A stretch of DNA of 64,000 bases from Mycolicibacterium parafortuitum (GTDB taxonomy: Bacteria; Actinomycetota; Actinomycetes; Mycobacteriales; Mycobacteriaceae), in assembly GCF_010725485.1 (NCBI RefSeq), contig NZ_AP022598.1:2294001-2358000 (forward strand), in the 5' to 3' direction. The notes below the pieces were generated by a model. The model did no database searches. It was not told the origin of the DNA and saw only the letters and a list, made by a program, of their open reading frames with translations. Positions 51,873 to 60,881 of the stretch are shown here, piece after piece (the stretch's first letter is position 1; each line of letters starts with the position of its first letter). Both the position numbers and the translations under genes were made by a program.

Positions 51873-53004
51873 AACGTTGTACACCGAGGAGCACGAGGCG
51901 TTCCGGAAGGCCTTCCGGGCGTTCATCGATCATGCGGCGGTGCCGCATGTCGACGCGTGGGAGCTCAACGGGACCGTCGACCGCGAGTTCATCCGGGCCG
52001 CGGGCGAAAACGGGTTCCTAGGCTTCGAATTCGGCCCCGAGCACGGCGGGCTGGGGATCGAGGACTTCCGCTACAACGCGGTGATGACCGAGGAGGTCGT
52101 TGCTTCGGGCATGGCGGGTGACCTGTTCTCGATGCAGAACGACATCATCGTGCCCTACCTGCGTGACCTGACCACCCCCGCGCAGCGTGACCGCTGGCTG
52201 CCCGCGTTCACCCGGGGCGAGTGTGTCACTGCCCTCGGACTGACCGAGCCGGGCGCGGGATCCGACCTGGCGGCCATCAAGACCAGCGCCCGCCGCGACG
52301 GCGACCATCTGGTGCTCAACGGGCAGAAGACATTCATCACCAGCGGCGCGACCTGCGATCTGGCGATCGTGTTGGTGCGCACCGGAGAACGCGACGGTCG
52401 CGGCACCACCTTCGTCGCCGTCGAGAACGGCACGCCCGGCTTCGAACGGGGCCGCCCGATGCACAAGATCGGCCGCAAGGCGCAGGACACCGCAGAGTTG
52501 TTTTTCACCGATTGCCGGGTTCCGGCGTCCAACATCGTCGGTGAGCCTGGCCGAGGCTTTGGTAGTGCCATCGCGAACCTGCCCCGGGAACGGCTCTCGA
52601 TCGCCGTCGCCGCGGTGGCGTCGGCCCGGCATGCGTTGGAGCTCGGCCTCGAACACGCCCGTGCGCGTAACGCGTTCGGCGGCCCGCTGACCCAGTTGCA
52701 GTCGGTGCGGATGCAGATCGCCGAGATGCACACCGACATCGCGGTGCTGCAGGAGTACACCGACCGCTGCGTGCTGGCGCTCAATGACGGCGAGCTGACC
52801 GCAGTCGAGGCGGCCGGCGCGAAGTACAAGGCGACCGAACTGCAGTGGGAGGTCCTCGACAGGGTGCTGCAGCTGTTCGGTGGCTACGGCTACATGGAGG
52901 AGTATCCGATCGCCCGGATGTGGCGCGATGCGCGCATCCAGCGGATCTATGGCGGAGCGAACGAGGTCATGAAGGATCTCGTCGGACGAGCGGTGGTGGG
53001 TTGA
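51865..53004 (+). CDS. Acyl-CoA dehydrogenase with long-chain/isovaleryl-type active site
   Basis: The 379-residue ACAD has the FAD motifs LGLTEPGAGSDL and FITSGATCDL and the end motif YMEEYPIARMWRDARIQRIYGGANEVMKD. The Glu of the usual YEGT is replaced by Gly. A Glu is present instead at residue 242 in LPRERLSIA, the catalytic position of long-chain and isovaleryl-CoA dehydrogenases. That geometry is also used by ACADs acting on 4-phosphorylated acyl-CoAs (ACAD10/11, LvaC), as I recall. The GTG lies within the ligase gene, so translation is coupled. Confidence 0.9.
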   Translation: MRRTLYTEEHEAFRKAFRAFIDHAAVPHVDAWELNGTVDREFIRAAGENGFLGFEFGPEHGGLGIEDFRYNAVMTEEVVASGMAGDLFSMQNDIIVPYLRDLTTPAQRDRWLPAFTRGECVTALGLTEPGAGSDLAAIKTSARRDGDHLVLNGQKTFITSGATCDLAIVLVRTGERDGRGTTFVAVENGTPGFERGRPMHKIGRKAQDTAELFFTDCRVPASNIVGEPGRGFGSAIANLPRERLSIAVAAVASARHALELGLEHARARNAFGGPLTQLQSVRMQIAEMHTDIAVLQEYTDRCVLALNDGELTAVEAAGAKYKATELQWEVLDRVLQLFGGYGYMEEYPIARMWRDARIQRIYGGANEVMKDLVGRAVVG

Positions 53005-53780
53005 TGTCCAGGTTGAACGGACGTGTGGCAGTGGTGACGGGCAGCTCCCGGGGGGTGGGCCGCGGAATCGCGCTGCGCCTTGCCGCCGACGGAGCGGCTG
53101 TCGCGGTGAACTACCGGCGCGACGCCGAGGCCGCCGCCGAGGTGGTGGCGCAGATCGTCGCCGCGGGCGGCCGGGCGAAGGCCTACGGAGCGGCCATCGA
53201 CGACGAAGCCGCGGTGGACGCGATGGTCGACGCCGTCCGGCGCGAGCTCGGCCCGGTCGACATCGTGGTGAGCAACGCCGGCACCGCGAGCAAGGGCCAG
53301 ACCGTGGGGGACACCCCGGCGGCGGACTACCTGTCGCTGTTACGGGTGCATGCGCTGGGCCCGATTCATCTGGTGCAGCGGGTGCTGCCCGACATGCGTG
53401 CTGCGGGTCGCGGTGACCTGGTGATGATCTCCAGCAGCACCGTCGGTGAAGCGCCCGCGCTCTCGGCGCCCTACACGATGGCCAAGGCCGCGATGGAGAT
53501 GTGCGTGCGCACGCTCGCCCAGGAGGAGCGGGCCCACAACATCCGCGCGAACATCGTGGCTCCCGGGCTGGTGGAGACCGAGATGGGACGCCGGCTGGTC
53601 CGGGCGGCAACCGGCGGCGGGTCGATCGAGGACATCGCCGTCGGCTACCCGTTCGGCCGGGTCTGCACCCCGGCCGACGTCGCGGGCGCGGTCGCGTTCC
53701 TGGTGTCGGCCGATGCCGAATACGTGACAGGGCAGCGGATCACCGTCGACGGCGGTGGCCGGCCGGTCAGCGTCGTCTGA
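53004..53780 (+). CDS. SDR-family oxidoreductase (LvaD-like position)
   Basis: The 258-residue SDR has GSSRGVGRGIAL, SNAGTAS and the catalytic SSSTVG/YTMAK pair. The ATG shares its A with the preceding TGA (TGATG), so it is coupled to the dehydrogenase. In the lva operon an SDR between ACAD and kinase reduces the 4-keto acyl-CoA to 4-hydroxy; this gene holds the equivalent position. The reaction is inference. Confidence 0.87.
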   Translation: MSRLNGRVAVVTGSSRGVGRGIALRLAADGAAVAVNYRRDAEAAAEVVAQIVAAGGRAKAYGAAIDDEAAVDAMVDAVRRELGPVDIVVSNAGTASKGQTVGDTPAADYLSLLRVHALGPIHLVQRVLPDMRAAGRGDLVMISSSTVGEAPALSAPYTMAKAAMEMCVRTLAQEERAHNIRANIVAPGLVETEMGRRLVRAATGGGSIEDIAVGYPFGRVCTPADVAGAVAFLVSADAEYVTGQRITVDGGGRPVSVV

Positions 53781-53799
53781 GCGCGGGAGGAAGAGCATC

Positions 53800-54867
53800 A
53801 TGACGGTGACAGTGACGGAGGGGACGGCGACGGGCGACGGCACGTCGGCGTTCCTCACCGAGTTGGCCGAGGTTCTCGGCACCCAGCTCGCCGACGGGCA
53901 CACCGTGCAACTGGTCGACGTCGACCAGCGCGGCGAGGGCAATTCGTGGGAGACCTATCTGGTCACCGCGGCGTGGGGCGACCAGACCGCATCCCTGGCC
54001 GTCAAACGTGAACCGCTGAGCGGGATCGTGGGCAGTTACGACGTGGCGCGCGAAGTTGCGCTGCTGCGCGCGGCGCACGGACTCGGACTGCCGGTTCCCG
54101 GCGTCGTCGCGTACCGGGTCGGTGAGCCGGGCAACCGCGGGTTCTTCGTGATGGAGCGCCTTCTCGGCGTCGTTCCGATGCCGCACAGCGTGACCCGGAT
54201 GATTCCCGATCCCGGCCACCGGGCTGCACTGGGACGGCGGGTGGCCCGCGAGATGGCAACCCTGCATGCCGCGGCTCCGGACGCCCTGACGTTGCCCGAG
54301 CTGGGTCCGCCGCCGGCGGCGGCTGACACCGGGCGCGTCGAGAACGGGCTGTGGCGGCGGACCTACGAAGAGGTCGCCACGGTACGCATTCCGATCCTGG
54401 ATCTGGCGCTGGCCTGGCTGGACCACAGAGCCGATCACGTCTCGGGTCGGGTGTCGCTGGTGCACAACGACTTCCGGGTGGGAAACCTCGTGGTGGCACC
54501 GGACGACGGCAGTCTGGTCGGGATCCTCGACTGGGAGACAGCACATTTCAGCGATCCCGTCGCGGATCTCGCTTGGTTCTTCCAGCGCACCTCCAGGGGC
54601 CGCTCGCCGCTGGCGTGCAAGGTTCTGGCGGTCGACGACTTCCTCGACGAGTACGCCGAGGCGGCGGGCTGGCGCCCGGCGCCGCAGGCCGTGACGTGGT
54701 GGGCGGTACAGTCGCTGGCCAAGAGCGCCATCGGATGCCTGCAGGCAGTGGCGATCTACGAGCGGGGCGACCGTCCCGAACTGCGTTACGCGAATATGGC
54801 CCACAGCGTGTACTACAGCCTGGGATGGCTCGACCAGATGCTGCGCGACGGAGAATGGGGAGCGTGA
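53800..54867 (+). CDS. Aminoglycoside-phosphotransferase-fold kinase (LvaA/ACAD10-11 kinase type)
   Basis: The 355-residue APH-family kinase has Brenner motif HNDFRVGN (catalytic Asp224, metal-binding Asn229) and DWE (Asp244) in GILDWETAHFSDPVADLAW. The NREF nucleotide region lies near WGDQTASLAVKREP, and ERLLGVVPMP is in the hinge. The DWETAHxxDPxxDLAW stretch is the one seen in ACAD10/11-type and LvaA kinases, which phosphorylate the 4-hydroxyl of an acyl-CoA. It is unlikely to be an antibiotic-resistance gene because of its operon. A GGGAGG site precedes ATG 53800. Confidence 0.88.
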   Translation: MTVTVTEGTATGDGTSAFLTELAEVLGTQLADGHTVQLVDVDQRGEGNSWETYLVTAAWGDQTASLAVKREPLSGIVGSYDVAREVALLRAAHGLGLPVPGVVAYRVGEPGNRGFFVMERLLGVVPMPHSVTRMIPDPGHRAALGRRVAREMATLHAAAPDALTLPELGPPPAAADTGRVENGLWRRTYEEVATVRIPILDLALAWLDHRADHVSGRVSLVHNDFRVGNLVVAPDDGSLVGILDWETAHFSDPVADLAWFFQRTSRGRSPLACKVLAVDDFLDEYAEAAGWRPAPQAVTWWAVQSLAKSAIGCLQAVAIYERGDRPELRYANMAHSVYYSLGWLDQMLRDGEWGA

Positions 54868-54868
54868 A

Positions 54869-55273
54869 ATGACGGTGTACACACTGGATCTGGACAAGGT
54901 GCACCAGACGATCAGGGCGGCCCTGGTCGAGCAGGTGCTGCCGGCGGTCGCCACCGAATCCGCGCGTGGTGAGCTGCACGCGGTGATCGAGATGCTCGAC
55001 AACCTCAGCCCGCGACTGTCCTGGGACGGCGCCGGTGTGTCGGAATCGGTGTCGCGCACCCGGGATCTCGCCGCAGCCGTCGGCGCGGAGTCGACGGCGG
55101 CCGGCGACGGCATCGACGCGCTTGCTGCTGATCGTCGCGCCATCGCCGAGAAGCTCGCGGGGGCCTACGCCGAGGGCGCCGACCCGTCCCTCGTCAGCGC
55201 GGTCGCGCAGTTCAGCGCAGCCGACATCCGTGTCGAGATCTCCCGGGGTCTGCTACCCGGACTGCCGGGCTGA
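54869..55273 (+). CDS. Small partner of the APH kinase (LvaB/DUF6285-like)
   Basis: The 134-residue mostly helical protein has IRAALVEQVLPAVATESARGELHA as its N-terminal helix pair. The gene starts 1 base after the kinase stop. Small proteins with a similar VLP-containing N-terminal helix lie beside APH kinases in lva-like operons, where LvaB is required for LvaA activity. Sequence similarity is judged by eye only. It has no motif of its own and no signal peptide. Confidence 0.7.
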   Translation: MTVYTLDLDKVHQTIRAALVEQVLPAVATESARGELHAVIEMLDNLSPRLSWDGAGVSESVSRTRDLAAAVGAESTAAGDGIDALAADRRAIAEKLAGAYAEGADPSLVSAVAQFSAADIRVEISRGLLPGLPG

Positions 55274-55299
55274 CCGCCGCGTTCAGACGGCCTGCGCGG

Positions 55300-56565
55300 T
55301 CAAGCGGGCTTGAGGCCGGGTGGCAGGACCATGGCGCGCACCAAAGCGGTGAGTTCCTCGGCAAGTTGGGGACGCTGACGCAGCTGCGGGTCCTGGGTGA
55401 CGTCAGTGACGACGCCGATGGCGGCCTGGGTGAGTGCGCGGGCGTCGGCCTTGGAGAATCCGCCGGACAGTTCCTCGATCGCCTCCACCCATTCGGCCAT
55501 GTACTCGCGTTGCGCACCGCGTAGCGCCTGCTGCTCCTCCTCGGGCAGGTACAGCAGGTCGGCGGCAAGGATCTGCATGATGCGGCCGTAGGGTCCTACC
55601 GCCTGCCGGATGTAGGTCTCGATCAGGGCGTCGAGGGTCTGTTGCGGAGTGGTCGCGTAGGCCAGCGCATCCGCGGTGACATAGAGCAGCCCTTCGGCGC
55701 CCCGTTCGAGGACGGCGCGCAGCACCTCGGTCTTGCCCGTCACATGCTGGTACAGCGTGGCCGTCGACATCCCTGACTCGCGGGCGATGTCGTCGATGTG
55801 CACGTTGTAGAAGCCCTGCTCGTTGAACAGGCGCGCCGCGGCGTCGATGATGCGCTCCCGCCGTCCCGCGGGTTGACGATGCACCGAAGTCGCCGGTGCG
55901 GTGGCCTCGGGATCGGTCTCGGGCAGCTCGCACTCGATGAGGGCCCACGCCACCGCGGTCTGGATCTCCTGCAGCCTGTCGGCGGCCAGGGTGCCCCGGA
56001 TGTCGGGGGTGTTGGAAAACATCGCCAGCACGGCGAAGCCGAGGAGGTCAGCCCGCCGGCGGCCGAGTTCGGGCTTGACGGCCAGGATCCGCACCGCGAT
56101 GCGTTCGTAGGTGTTGGCGAAATGGCCGCGGAACACGTCGCGTTCCGAGGGCTCCAGGTGCCGCTGCTCGCGTCGCCACAGGGTCGCTTCGTTGCCGTTG
56201 ACCGTGAGTTCCCCGAACCCGGCGAGCAGCAGTTGCAGGTGCTCTTCGGGCGTGGTTCCCTCGTCGGCGACGACGGTGCTCAGCTCTTCGACGAGGCGGA
56301 CCTGACTCATCAACGCATGCACCAAGATCTCGTGCTTGCCCTTGAAGTGCCGGTACACCGCCGGGCCTGTCAGTCCGACGGCTGCACCGATGCGATCGAT
56401 GCTGACGTTCTGATATCCGAACTCCTGGAACAGGTCTGCTGCGGCGCGGGCGACCTGCTCGGTGCGATGGTTGCCGCGCGCCGACTTGCGAAGCACAGCC
56501 CGCACTGTCTCCACACGCGCTGCTGTCGGTTGCGGCATCTCGTTTCTTCCCACCGGTCGGGCCAT
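55300..56565 (-). CDS. Double TetR regulator (two complete TetR units fused)
   Basis: The 421-residue protein contains two tandem TetR repressors in one continuous frame. HTH 1 covers about residues 33-80 (VSIDRIGAAVGLTGPAVYRHF) with its helical domain to about 215. A short linker follows (PETDPEATAPATS), then HTH 2 at about 233-282 (VHIDDIARESGMSTATLYQH) and a second helical domain to the end. One chain could thus mimic a dimer and recognise two different half-sites. It lies convergent to the kinase operon and divergent from the FadE5-like gene, whose promoter carries a palindrome. The start is ATG 56565; ATG 56541 is an alternative. Confidence 0.9.
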   Translation of the reverse strand: MARPVGRNEMPQPTAARVETVRAVLRKSARGNHRTEQVARAAADLFQEFGYQNVSIDRIGAAVGLTGPAVYRHFKGKHEILVHALMSQVRLVEELSTVVADEGTTPEEHLQLLLAGFGELTVNGNEATLWRREQRHLEPSERDVFRGHFANTYERIAVRILAVKPELGRRRADLLGFAVLAMFSNTPDIRGTLAADRLQEIQTAVAWALIECELPETDPEATAPATSVHRQPAGRRERIIDAAARLFNEQGFYNVHIDDIARESGMSTATLYQHVTGKTEVLRAVLERGAEGLLYVTADALAYATTPQQTLDALIETYIRQAVGPYGRIMQILAADLLYLPEEEQQALRGAQREYMAEWVEAIEELSGGFSKADARALTQAAIGVVTDVTQDPQLRQRPQLAEELTALVRAMVLPPGLKPA

Positions 56566-56691
56566 GCATTCAGTCTCGCATCCGCGCGGCGGGCGGATCG
56601 CCGCTCCGACACAACGGCGGACGGCCGCGCTCCCCCGTGCGCGATGTGCATATTACCTATTCACTATCACCATCATCGATGCAGCTTATAG

Positions 56692-56725
56692 TGTGTTGAC
56701 CGGTAACACATGCTGGAGTTATGGT
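56692..56725 (+). promoter_or_regulatory. Promoter with overlapping palindrome (FadE5-like gene)
   Basis: TTGACC (56696-56701), 18 bases, TATGGT (56720-56725) is a convincing promoter. The palindrome TGTGTT-N7-AACACA (56692-56710) covers its -35 box, so a bound repressor would block it. The double TetR, divergent from this point, is the obvious candidate. The rest of the 263-base gap is AT-richer but shows nothing else I can name. Confidence 0.5.
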
Positions 56726-56828
56726 TCACTGATCCCGCTGTTCAGCGTCCCCCGGCCCGAGTCGGGGGATCGTTCAGCGATCGTTTCCGGCCGCAACCGG
56801 GTCGACCACACGCGTGAGGGACGTCGCC

Positions 56829-58676
56829 ATGAGCCATTACAAGAGCAATCTTCGTGACATCGAGTTCAACCTGTTCGAGCTCCTCGGACGCGACCGCGTT
56901 CTCGGGGAAGCGCCGTACACCGAACTGGATCTCGACACCGCGAAGTTCATTCTGCGCGAGGTGGAGCGGTTGTCCCGCGAGGACCTTGCGGAGTCCTTCG
57001 AGGAGGCGGATCGCAACCCTCCGGTGTACGACGCGTCGGCGAAGACCGTCACGGTGACGCCTGCGTTCGCCGCGGCGTACAAGACCTGGATGGACGCCGA
57101 GTGGTGGCTGCTGCGGGTTCTTCCGGAACTGGGGGGAAGCAGCACGCCGAGTTCCCTGAACTGGGCACTGGCGGAGTTCGTCCAGGGCGCCAACCCCGCG
57201 TTGTGGACCTATGTCGGCATCCCGACGGCGGCCCGGGTGATCTACCGGCACGGCACCGAGCGTGACAAGCGGATCGCCCAGATCGCCGTCGACAACCGCT
57301 GGGGTGCCACGATGCTCCTGACGGAACCGGATGCGGGTTCGGATGTCGGTGCGGGACGGACGCGCGCTGTGGCCAATCCCGACGGCACCTGGAACATCCA
57401 CGGCGTCAAGCGGTTCATCACCGCGGGCGAACACGACCTGGCCGACAACATCCTGCATCTCGTGCTGGCCCGCCCGGTGGGCGTGGACGGCGTCGGGGGA
57501 CCCGGGACCAAGGGATTGAGTCTCTTCCTGGTGCCGAAGAACCACTTCGACCTCGAGACCGGTGCGCTCACCGGCGAGCGAAACGGCGTGTATGCCACCA
57601 ACATCGAGAAGAAGATGGGCATGAACGTCTCGACCACGTGCGAGATGGCCCTCGGCGAGGAGACCCCCGCGCGCGGCTGGCTGCTGGGCGAGGTGCACGA
57701 TGGTATCGCCCAGATGTTCGATGTCATCGAGGATGCCCGGATGATGGTGGGCTCCAAGGCCATCGCGACACTGTCGAGCGGTTACCTCAACGCGCTGGAG
57801 TACGCCAAGCAGCGCGTACAGGGTGCGGACCTGGCACGTTCGGCGGACAAGTCGGCGCCGCGCGTGACGATCACCCATCACCCGGACGTCCGCCGGTCGC
57901 TGCTCACGCAGAAGGCGTACGCCGAGGGGATGCGTTCACTGATCCTCTACACCGCGGCATGGCAGGACGAGATCGCGATCGCGATGACGGCCGGACAGGA
58001 CGCGAGCCTGGCCGAATCGGTGAACGATCTACTCCTCCCGATCGTGAAGGGCTACGGGTCGGAACGGTCCTGGGTGATCCTGGGGACCGAATCGCTGCAG
58101 ACCCTGGGTGGCTCGGGCTATCTGCGTGACTATCCCATCGAGCAGTACGTCCGCGACGCCAAGATCGACACCGTCTACGAGGGCACCACCGCCATCCAGG
58201 CGCAGGACCTGTTCTTCCGCAAGGTGGTTCGGGACAAGGGCCGCGCACTCACCCACGTGCTCGGCGAGATCGCCGCTTTCGCCGGCTCGCCGGATCCGGC
58301 CGGGGACGTCGCCGCCGAACGTGCGCTGCTCGCCGGCGCCGTCTCGGATGTCGAACAGATCGTCGCGAAGATGACCGGCGATCTCGCCGCCACCAAGGAC
58401 GACGCCACCGCGGTGTACCGGGTGGGTCTGAACGCCACACGGTTGCTATACGTCCTCGGGGACGTGGTGGTGGCTTGGCTGCTGTTGCGCAGCGCTCGTA
58501 TCGCCGAAACCGCGTTGGCGCAGAATCCGAGCGCTGCCGATGTCGCGTTCTATCGCGGAAAGATCACCGCGGCAAGGTTCTTCGCCCGTGAGGTGCTGCC
58601 GGGTGTCGCTGCCCAGCGTGCGGCGGCGCTGACGGTGGACAACTTCGTCATGGACCTCGACGAAGGCGCGTTCTGA
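56829..58676 (+). CDS. FadE5-like acyl-CoA dehydrogenase
   Basis: The 615-residue ACAD with an extra C-terminal domain starts SHYKSNLRDIEFNLFELLG, like FadE5 (Rv0244c, about 611 residues). It has LTEPDAGSDVGAGRT, HGVKRFITAGEHDLADN, and the catalytic Glu in IDTVYEGTTAIQAQ. FadE5 is a broad acyl-CoA dehydrogenase; this copy is a paralogue or relative. The start is ATG 56829 by homology. The gene stands alone and is followed by a strong terminator. Confidence 0.92.
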   Translation: MSHYKSNLRDIEFNLFELLGRDRVLGEAPYTELDLDTAKFILREVERLSREDLAESFEEADRNPPVYDASAKTVTVTPAFAAAYKTWMDAEWWLLRVLPELGGSSTPSSLNWALAEFVQGANPALWTYVGIPTAARVIYRHGTERDKRIAQIAVDNRWGATMLLTEPDAGSDVGAGRTRAVANPDGTWNIHGVKRFITAGEHDLADNILHLVLARPVGVDGVGGPGTKGLSLFLVPKNHFDLETGALTGERNGVYATNIEKKMGMNVSTTCEMALGEETPARGWLLGEVHDGIAQMFDVIEDARMMVGSKAIATLSSGYLNALEYAKQRVQGADLARSADKSAPRVTITHHPDVRRSLLTQKAYAEGMRSLILYTAAWQDEIAIAMTAGQDASLAESVNDLLLPIVKGYGSERSWVILGTESLQTLGGSGYLRDYPIEQYVRDAKIDTVYEGTTAIQAQDLFFRKVVRDKGRALTHVLGEIAAFAGSPDPAGDVAAERALLAGAVSDVEQIVAKMTGDLAATKDDATAVYRVGLNATRLLYVLGDVVVAWLLLRSARIAETALAQNPSAADVAFYRGKITAARFFAREVLPGVAAQRAAALTVDNFVMDLDEGAF

Positions 58677-58696
58677 GCTGTCACGAGCCACACGAC

Positions 58697-58735
58697 GAGA
58701 ACGCCGCAGCCGGTGATACCGGCTGCGGCGTTCTC
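58697..58735. terminator. Strong bidirectional terminator
   Basis: GAGAACGCCGCAGCCGG (58697-58713), loop TGATA, then its exact complement (58719-58735) followed by GTTT on the plus strand: a perfect 17-base stem between convergent genes. Confidence 0.9.
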
Positions 58736-58755
58736 GTTTCGATGATGTTCGGGGA

Positions 58756-60840
58756 CTAGGCGCCGTCCCTGACGATGCAGAGGGCGTCGACGGCCACCAG
58801 TCCGTCGGCGGTCACCAGAAGCGGGTTCACGTCCAGCGACTCGATCCAGTCATGGCCGGCCGCAGCGAGATTGCCGAAGCCGACCAGCGTCTCGGCGAGT
58901 TGCTCGAGATGCCACGGCTCCGACCCGCGGAATCCGTGCAACAGGTGCAGGTCGCGGAACTCCTCGATGAGGGACTCGGCGTCGGCCTTGCTCAGCGGTG
59001 CGGGCCGGCCGCCGATGCGCTGCAGGACTTCGACGAAGATTCCGCCGAGCCCGAGCATCACCATCGGGCCGAGTTCGCTGCGACCGTCGATGCCGATCAG
59101 CAGCTCGCCGCGGGATGCGGTCATCGGTTGCACCGCCACGGTGGGGGAGACGCCGTGCTCGGAGGCGATGGCGCGCATCCGGGCCACCGCATCGGTCAGC
59201 TCGGAGGTGCTGACGTTCAGTGCCACCGCGCCCAATTCGGTTCGGTGCGCGACATCGGCGAGCTTGACCGCATACGGCGCGGCGAAGGACGGAGCGTCGA
59301 CGGCGTCGTCCCCGCCGATGATGGCATAGGAAGCGATGGGAATACCGAAGTCCTGCAGCAGCGCCATGATGTCGCGGAACGGCAGGAACCTGCTGCCGTT
59401 GCCCGTGTCGGTGATCGGAGTCGCCGGGCACGCCACCGGGGCCGGTGCTTCGACCGCGTCACGAGCTGCCTGACGGGCCCGGACGAACGTTCCCAGCGTG
59501 TGCAGGCCACGCAGGGTACCGCGGATCCCATAGCCGAGGGCGGCGACCCCGTCGTCTCCGATCACCTCGGTGGCGAAGTCTCCCACCGCGCCTGCGCCGG
59601 CGGCGATCGCGACCGGTTTCCGGTACCGCCGTGCCGCGGCCGCGACATCGTCGATCAGCCGCCGGTACAGCGCAGAGTCGCTCCACATGTTCACGAACAT
59701 CACAGCGTCGAGCTCGTCGGATCCGACATACCGGTCGACGATCCCGGTCCAGAATGTTGCCCCGAAACCGGTGGTGTCCAACGGATTCGGTACCGTGATG
59801 CCAGGAATGGTCGCGGTGACCCAATCGGTGAGGCTGTCCAGCGGGGGCAACGTCAGACCCTCGGCTTCTGCGACGTCGAACGCCAGGGACGCGAAGCCGC
59901 CGGTGCCTGCCACAACACCGATGCGCTGCAGCGGATTCCACAGCTCGGGGTCGAGCTGGCTCACCAATGCGAGCCGGTCGACCAGTTCCTCCAGGTCGTA
60001 GGCAAGCTGAATGCCGGCGTGCTCGAAGGAGACGTCGTAGGCCCACGCGCTTCCGGCCAGGGCGCCGGTGTGTGAAGCCGCCATCTGCTGGGTGCGGGCA
60101 TTCCGGGCCAGTTTCACCGCGACGATCGGCTTGCCCGCGTCGAGGCAGCGGCGGGCGGCCTCGAAGAATTCCTTCGGACGCCGGATGCCCTCGACGACGA
60201 GTCCGATGGCGGAGGTATCCGGATCCGTGGCAAGGAAATCCAGAAAATCGGCAATGTCGGTGGTGGCCTCGTTGCCTGCCGAGATGAGCCGCGAGATCCC
60301 GACCCCGGTGCGCTGGCGGGCGGCGATCGCGATGCCGCCGATCATTGCGCCGCTGTGGGACACGATGGAAATGCCACCGGGTGCGGGGTGGTAGTCGGCC
60401 GACGCGGTCAGGTGCAGACTGCGGGGCATGCTGATGTAACCCAGGCTGTTGGGGCCGATGACCGCCATGCCGCCGCGCGCCGCGGCGTCGACCAGGCGCC
60501 GCTGGTACTCGGCACCCTCGGCGCCGAGTTCGGAGAAGCCCGCCGCGTAGACGACCAGCCCGCCGCAATCGAGGTCCGCGCACTCCTCGGCCAGTGCCAC
60601 CGTCCGCTCCGCCGACATCACCGAGAGCACCGCGTCGATCGGGCCCGCGATGTCGCCGATCGACCGGTGGGGCTTGACCCCCAGGACCGTCTCGGCGGTG
60701 GGATGGACGAAGTGCACTTCGGCGTCACTGTGCAGCGTCGGAGCGATGAACTCGGCCACCGGTGACTTGTCGCTCAACCCCACGACAGCGATCGTCTTGG
60801 GATTCAGGAGCCGGTCGAGAGCGCTGGCGGCGAGGGTCAT
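58756..60840 (-). CDS. ADP-forming acyl-CoA ligase (acetate-CoA ligase family)
   Basis: The 694-residue fused alpha-beta enzyme has an N-terminal CoA-binding domain (TIAVVGLSDKSP), a succinyl-CoA-ligase-like middle (VSHSGAMIGG; MAASHTGALAGS with the expected phospho-His) and a C-terminal ATP-grasp region (YAVKLADVAHRTELGAVAL; MLGLGGIFVEVLQ). It forms an acyl-CoA from acid, CoA and ATP with release of ADP. It may activate or recycle an acid product of the neighbouring pathway. ATG 60840 with a GAAGGA site was chosen over the upstream TTG. Confidence 0.9.
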   Translation of the reverse strand: MTLAASALDRLLNPKTIAVVGLSDKSPVAEFIAPTLHSDAEVHFVHPTAETVLGVKPHRSIGDIAGPIDAVLSVMSAERTVALAEECADLDCGGLVVYAAGFSELGAEGAEYQRRLVDAAARGGMAVIGPNSLGYISMPRSLHLTASADYHPAPGGISIVSHSGAMIGGIAIAARQRTGVGISRLISAGNEATTDIADFLDFLATDPDTSAIGLVVEGIRRPKEFFEAARRCLDAGKPIVAVKLARNARTQQMAASHTGALAGSAWAYDVSFEHAGIQLAYDLEELVDRLALVSQLDPELWNPLQRIGVVAGTGGFASLAFDVAEAEGLTLPPLDSLTDWVTATIPGITVPNPLDTTGFGATFWTGIVDRYVGSDELDAVMFVNMWSDSALYRRLIDDVAAAARRYRKPVAIAAGAGAVGDFATEVIGDDGVAALGYGIRGTLRGLHTLGTFVRARQAARDAVEAPAPVACPATPITDTGNGSRFLPFRDIMALLQDFGIPIASYAIIGGDDAVDAPSFAAPYAVKLADVAHRTELGAVALNVSTSELTDAVARMRAIASEHGVSPTVAVQPMTASRGELLIGIDGRSELGPMVMLGLGGIFVEVLQRIGGRPAPLSKADAESLIEEFRDLHLLHGFRGSEPWHLEQLAETLVGFGNLAAAGHDWIESLDVNPLLVTADGLVAVDALCIVRDGA

Positions 60841-60881
60841 GGGTCTGTCCTTCAATTACGATCTGTGAACACTGATTATGT

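Noticed and set aside
53800..54867. Aminoglycoside resistance gene
   Set aside because: The APH fold is present, but the DWETAH..DP..DLAW block and the acyl-CoA operon context point to the ACAD10/LvaA kinase group.
55300..56565. Assembly or frameshift artefact joining two TetR genes
   Set aside because: The frame is continuous, the linker is ordinary protein sequence, the two halves differ, and no ribosome site or start lies at the junction.
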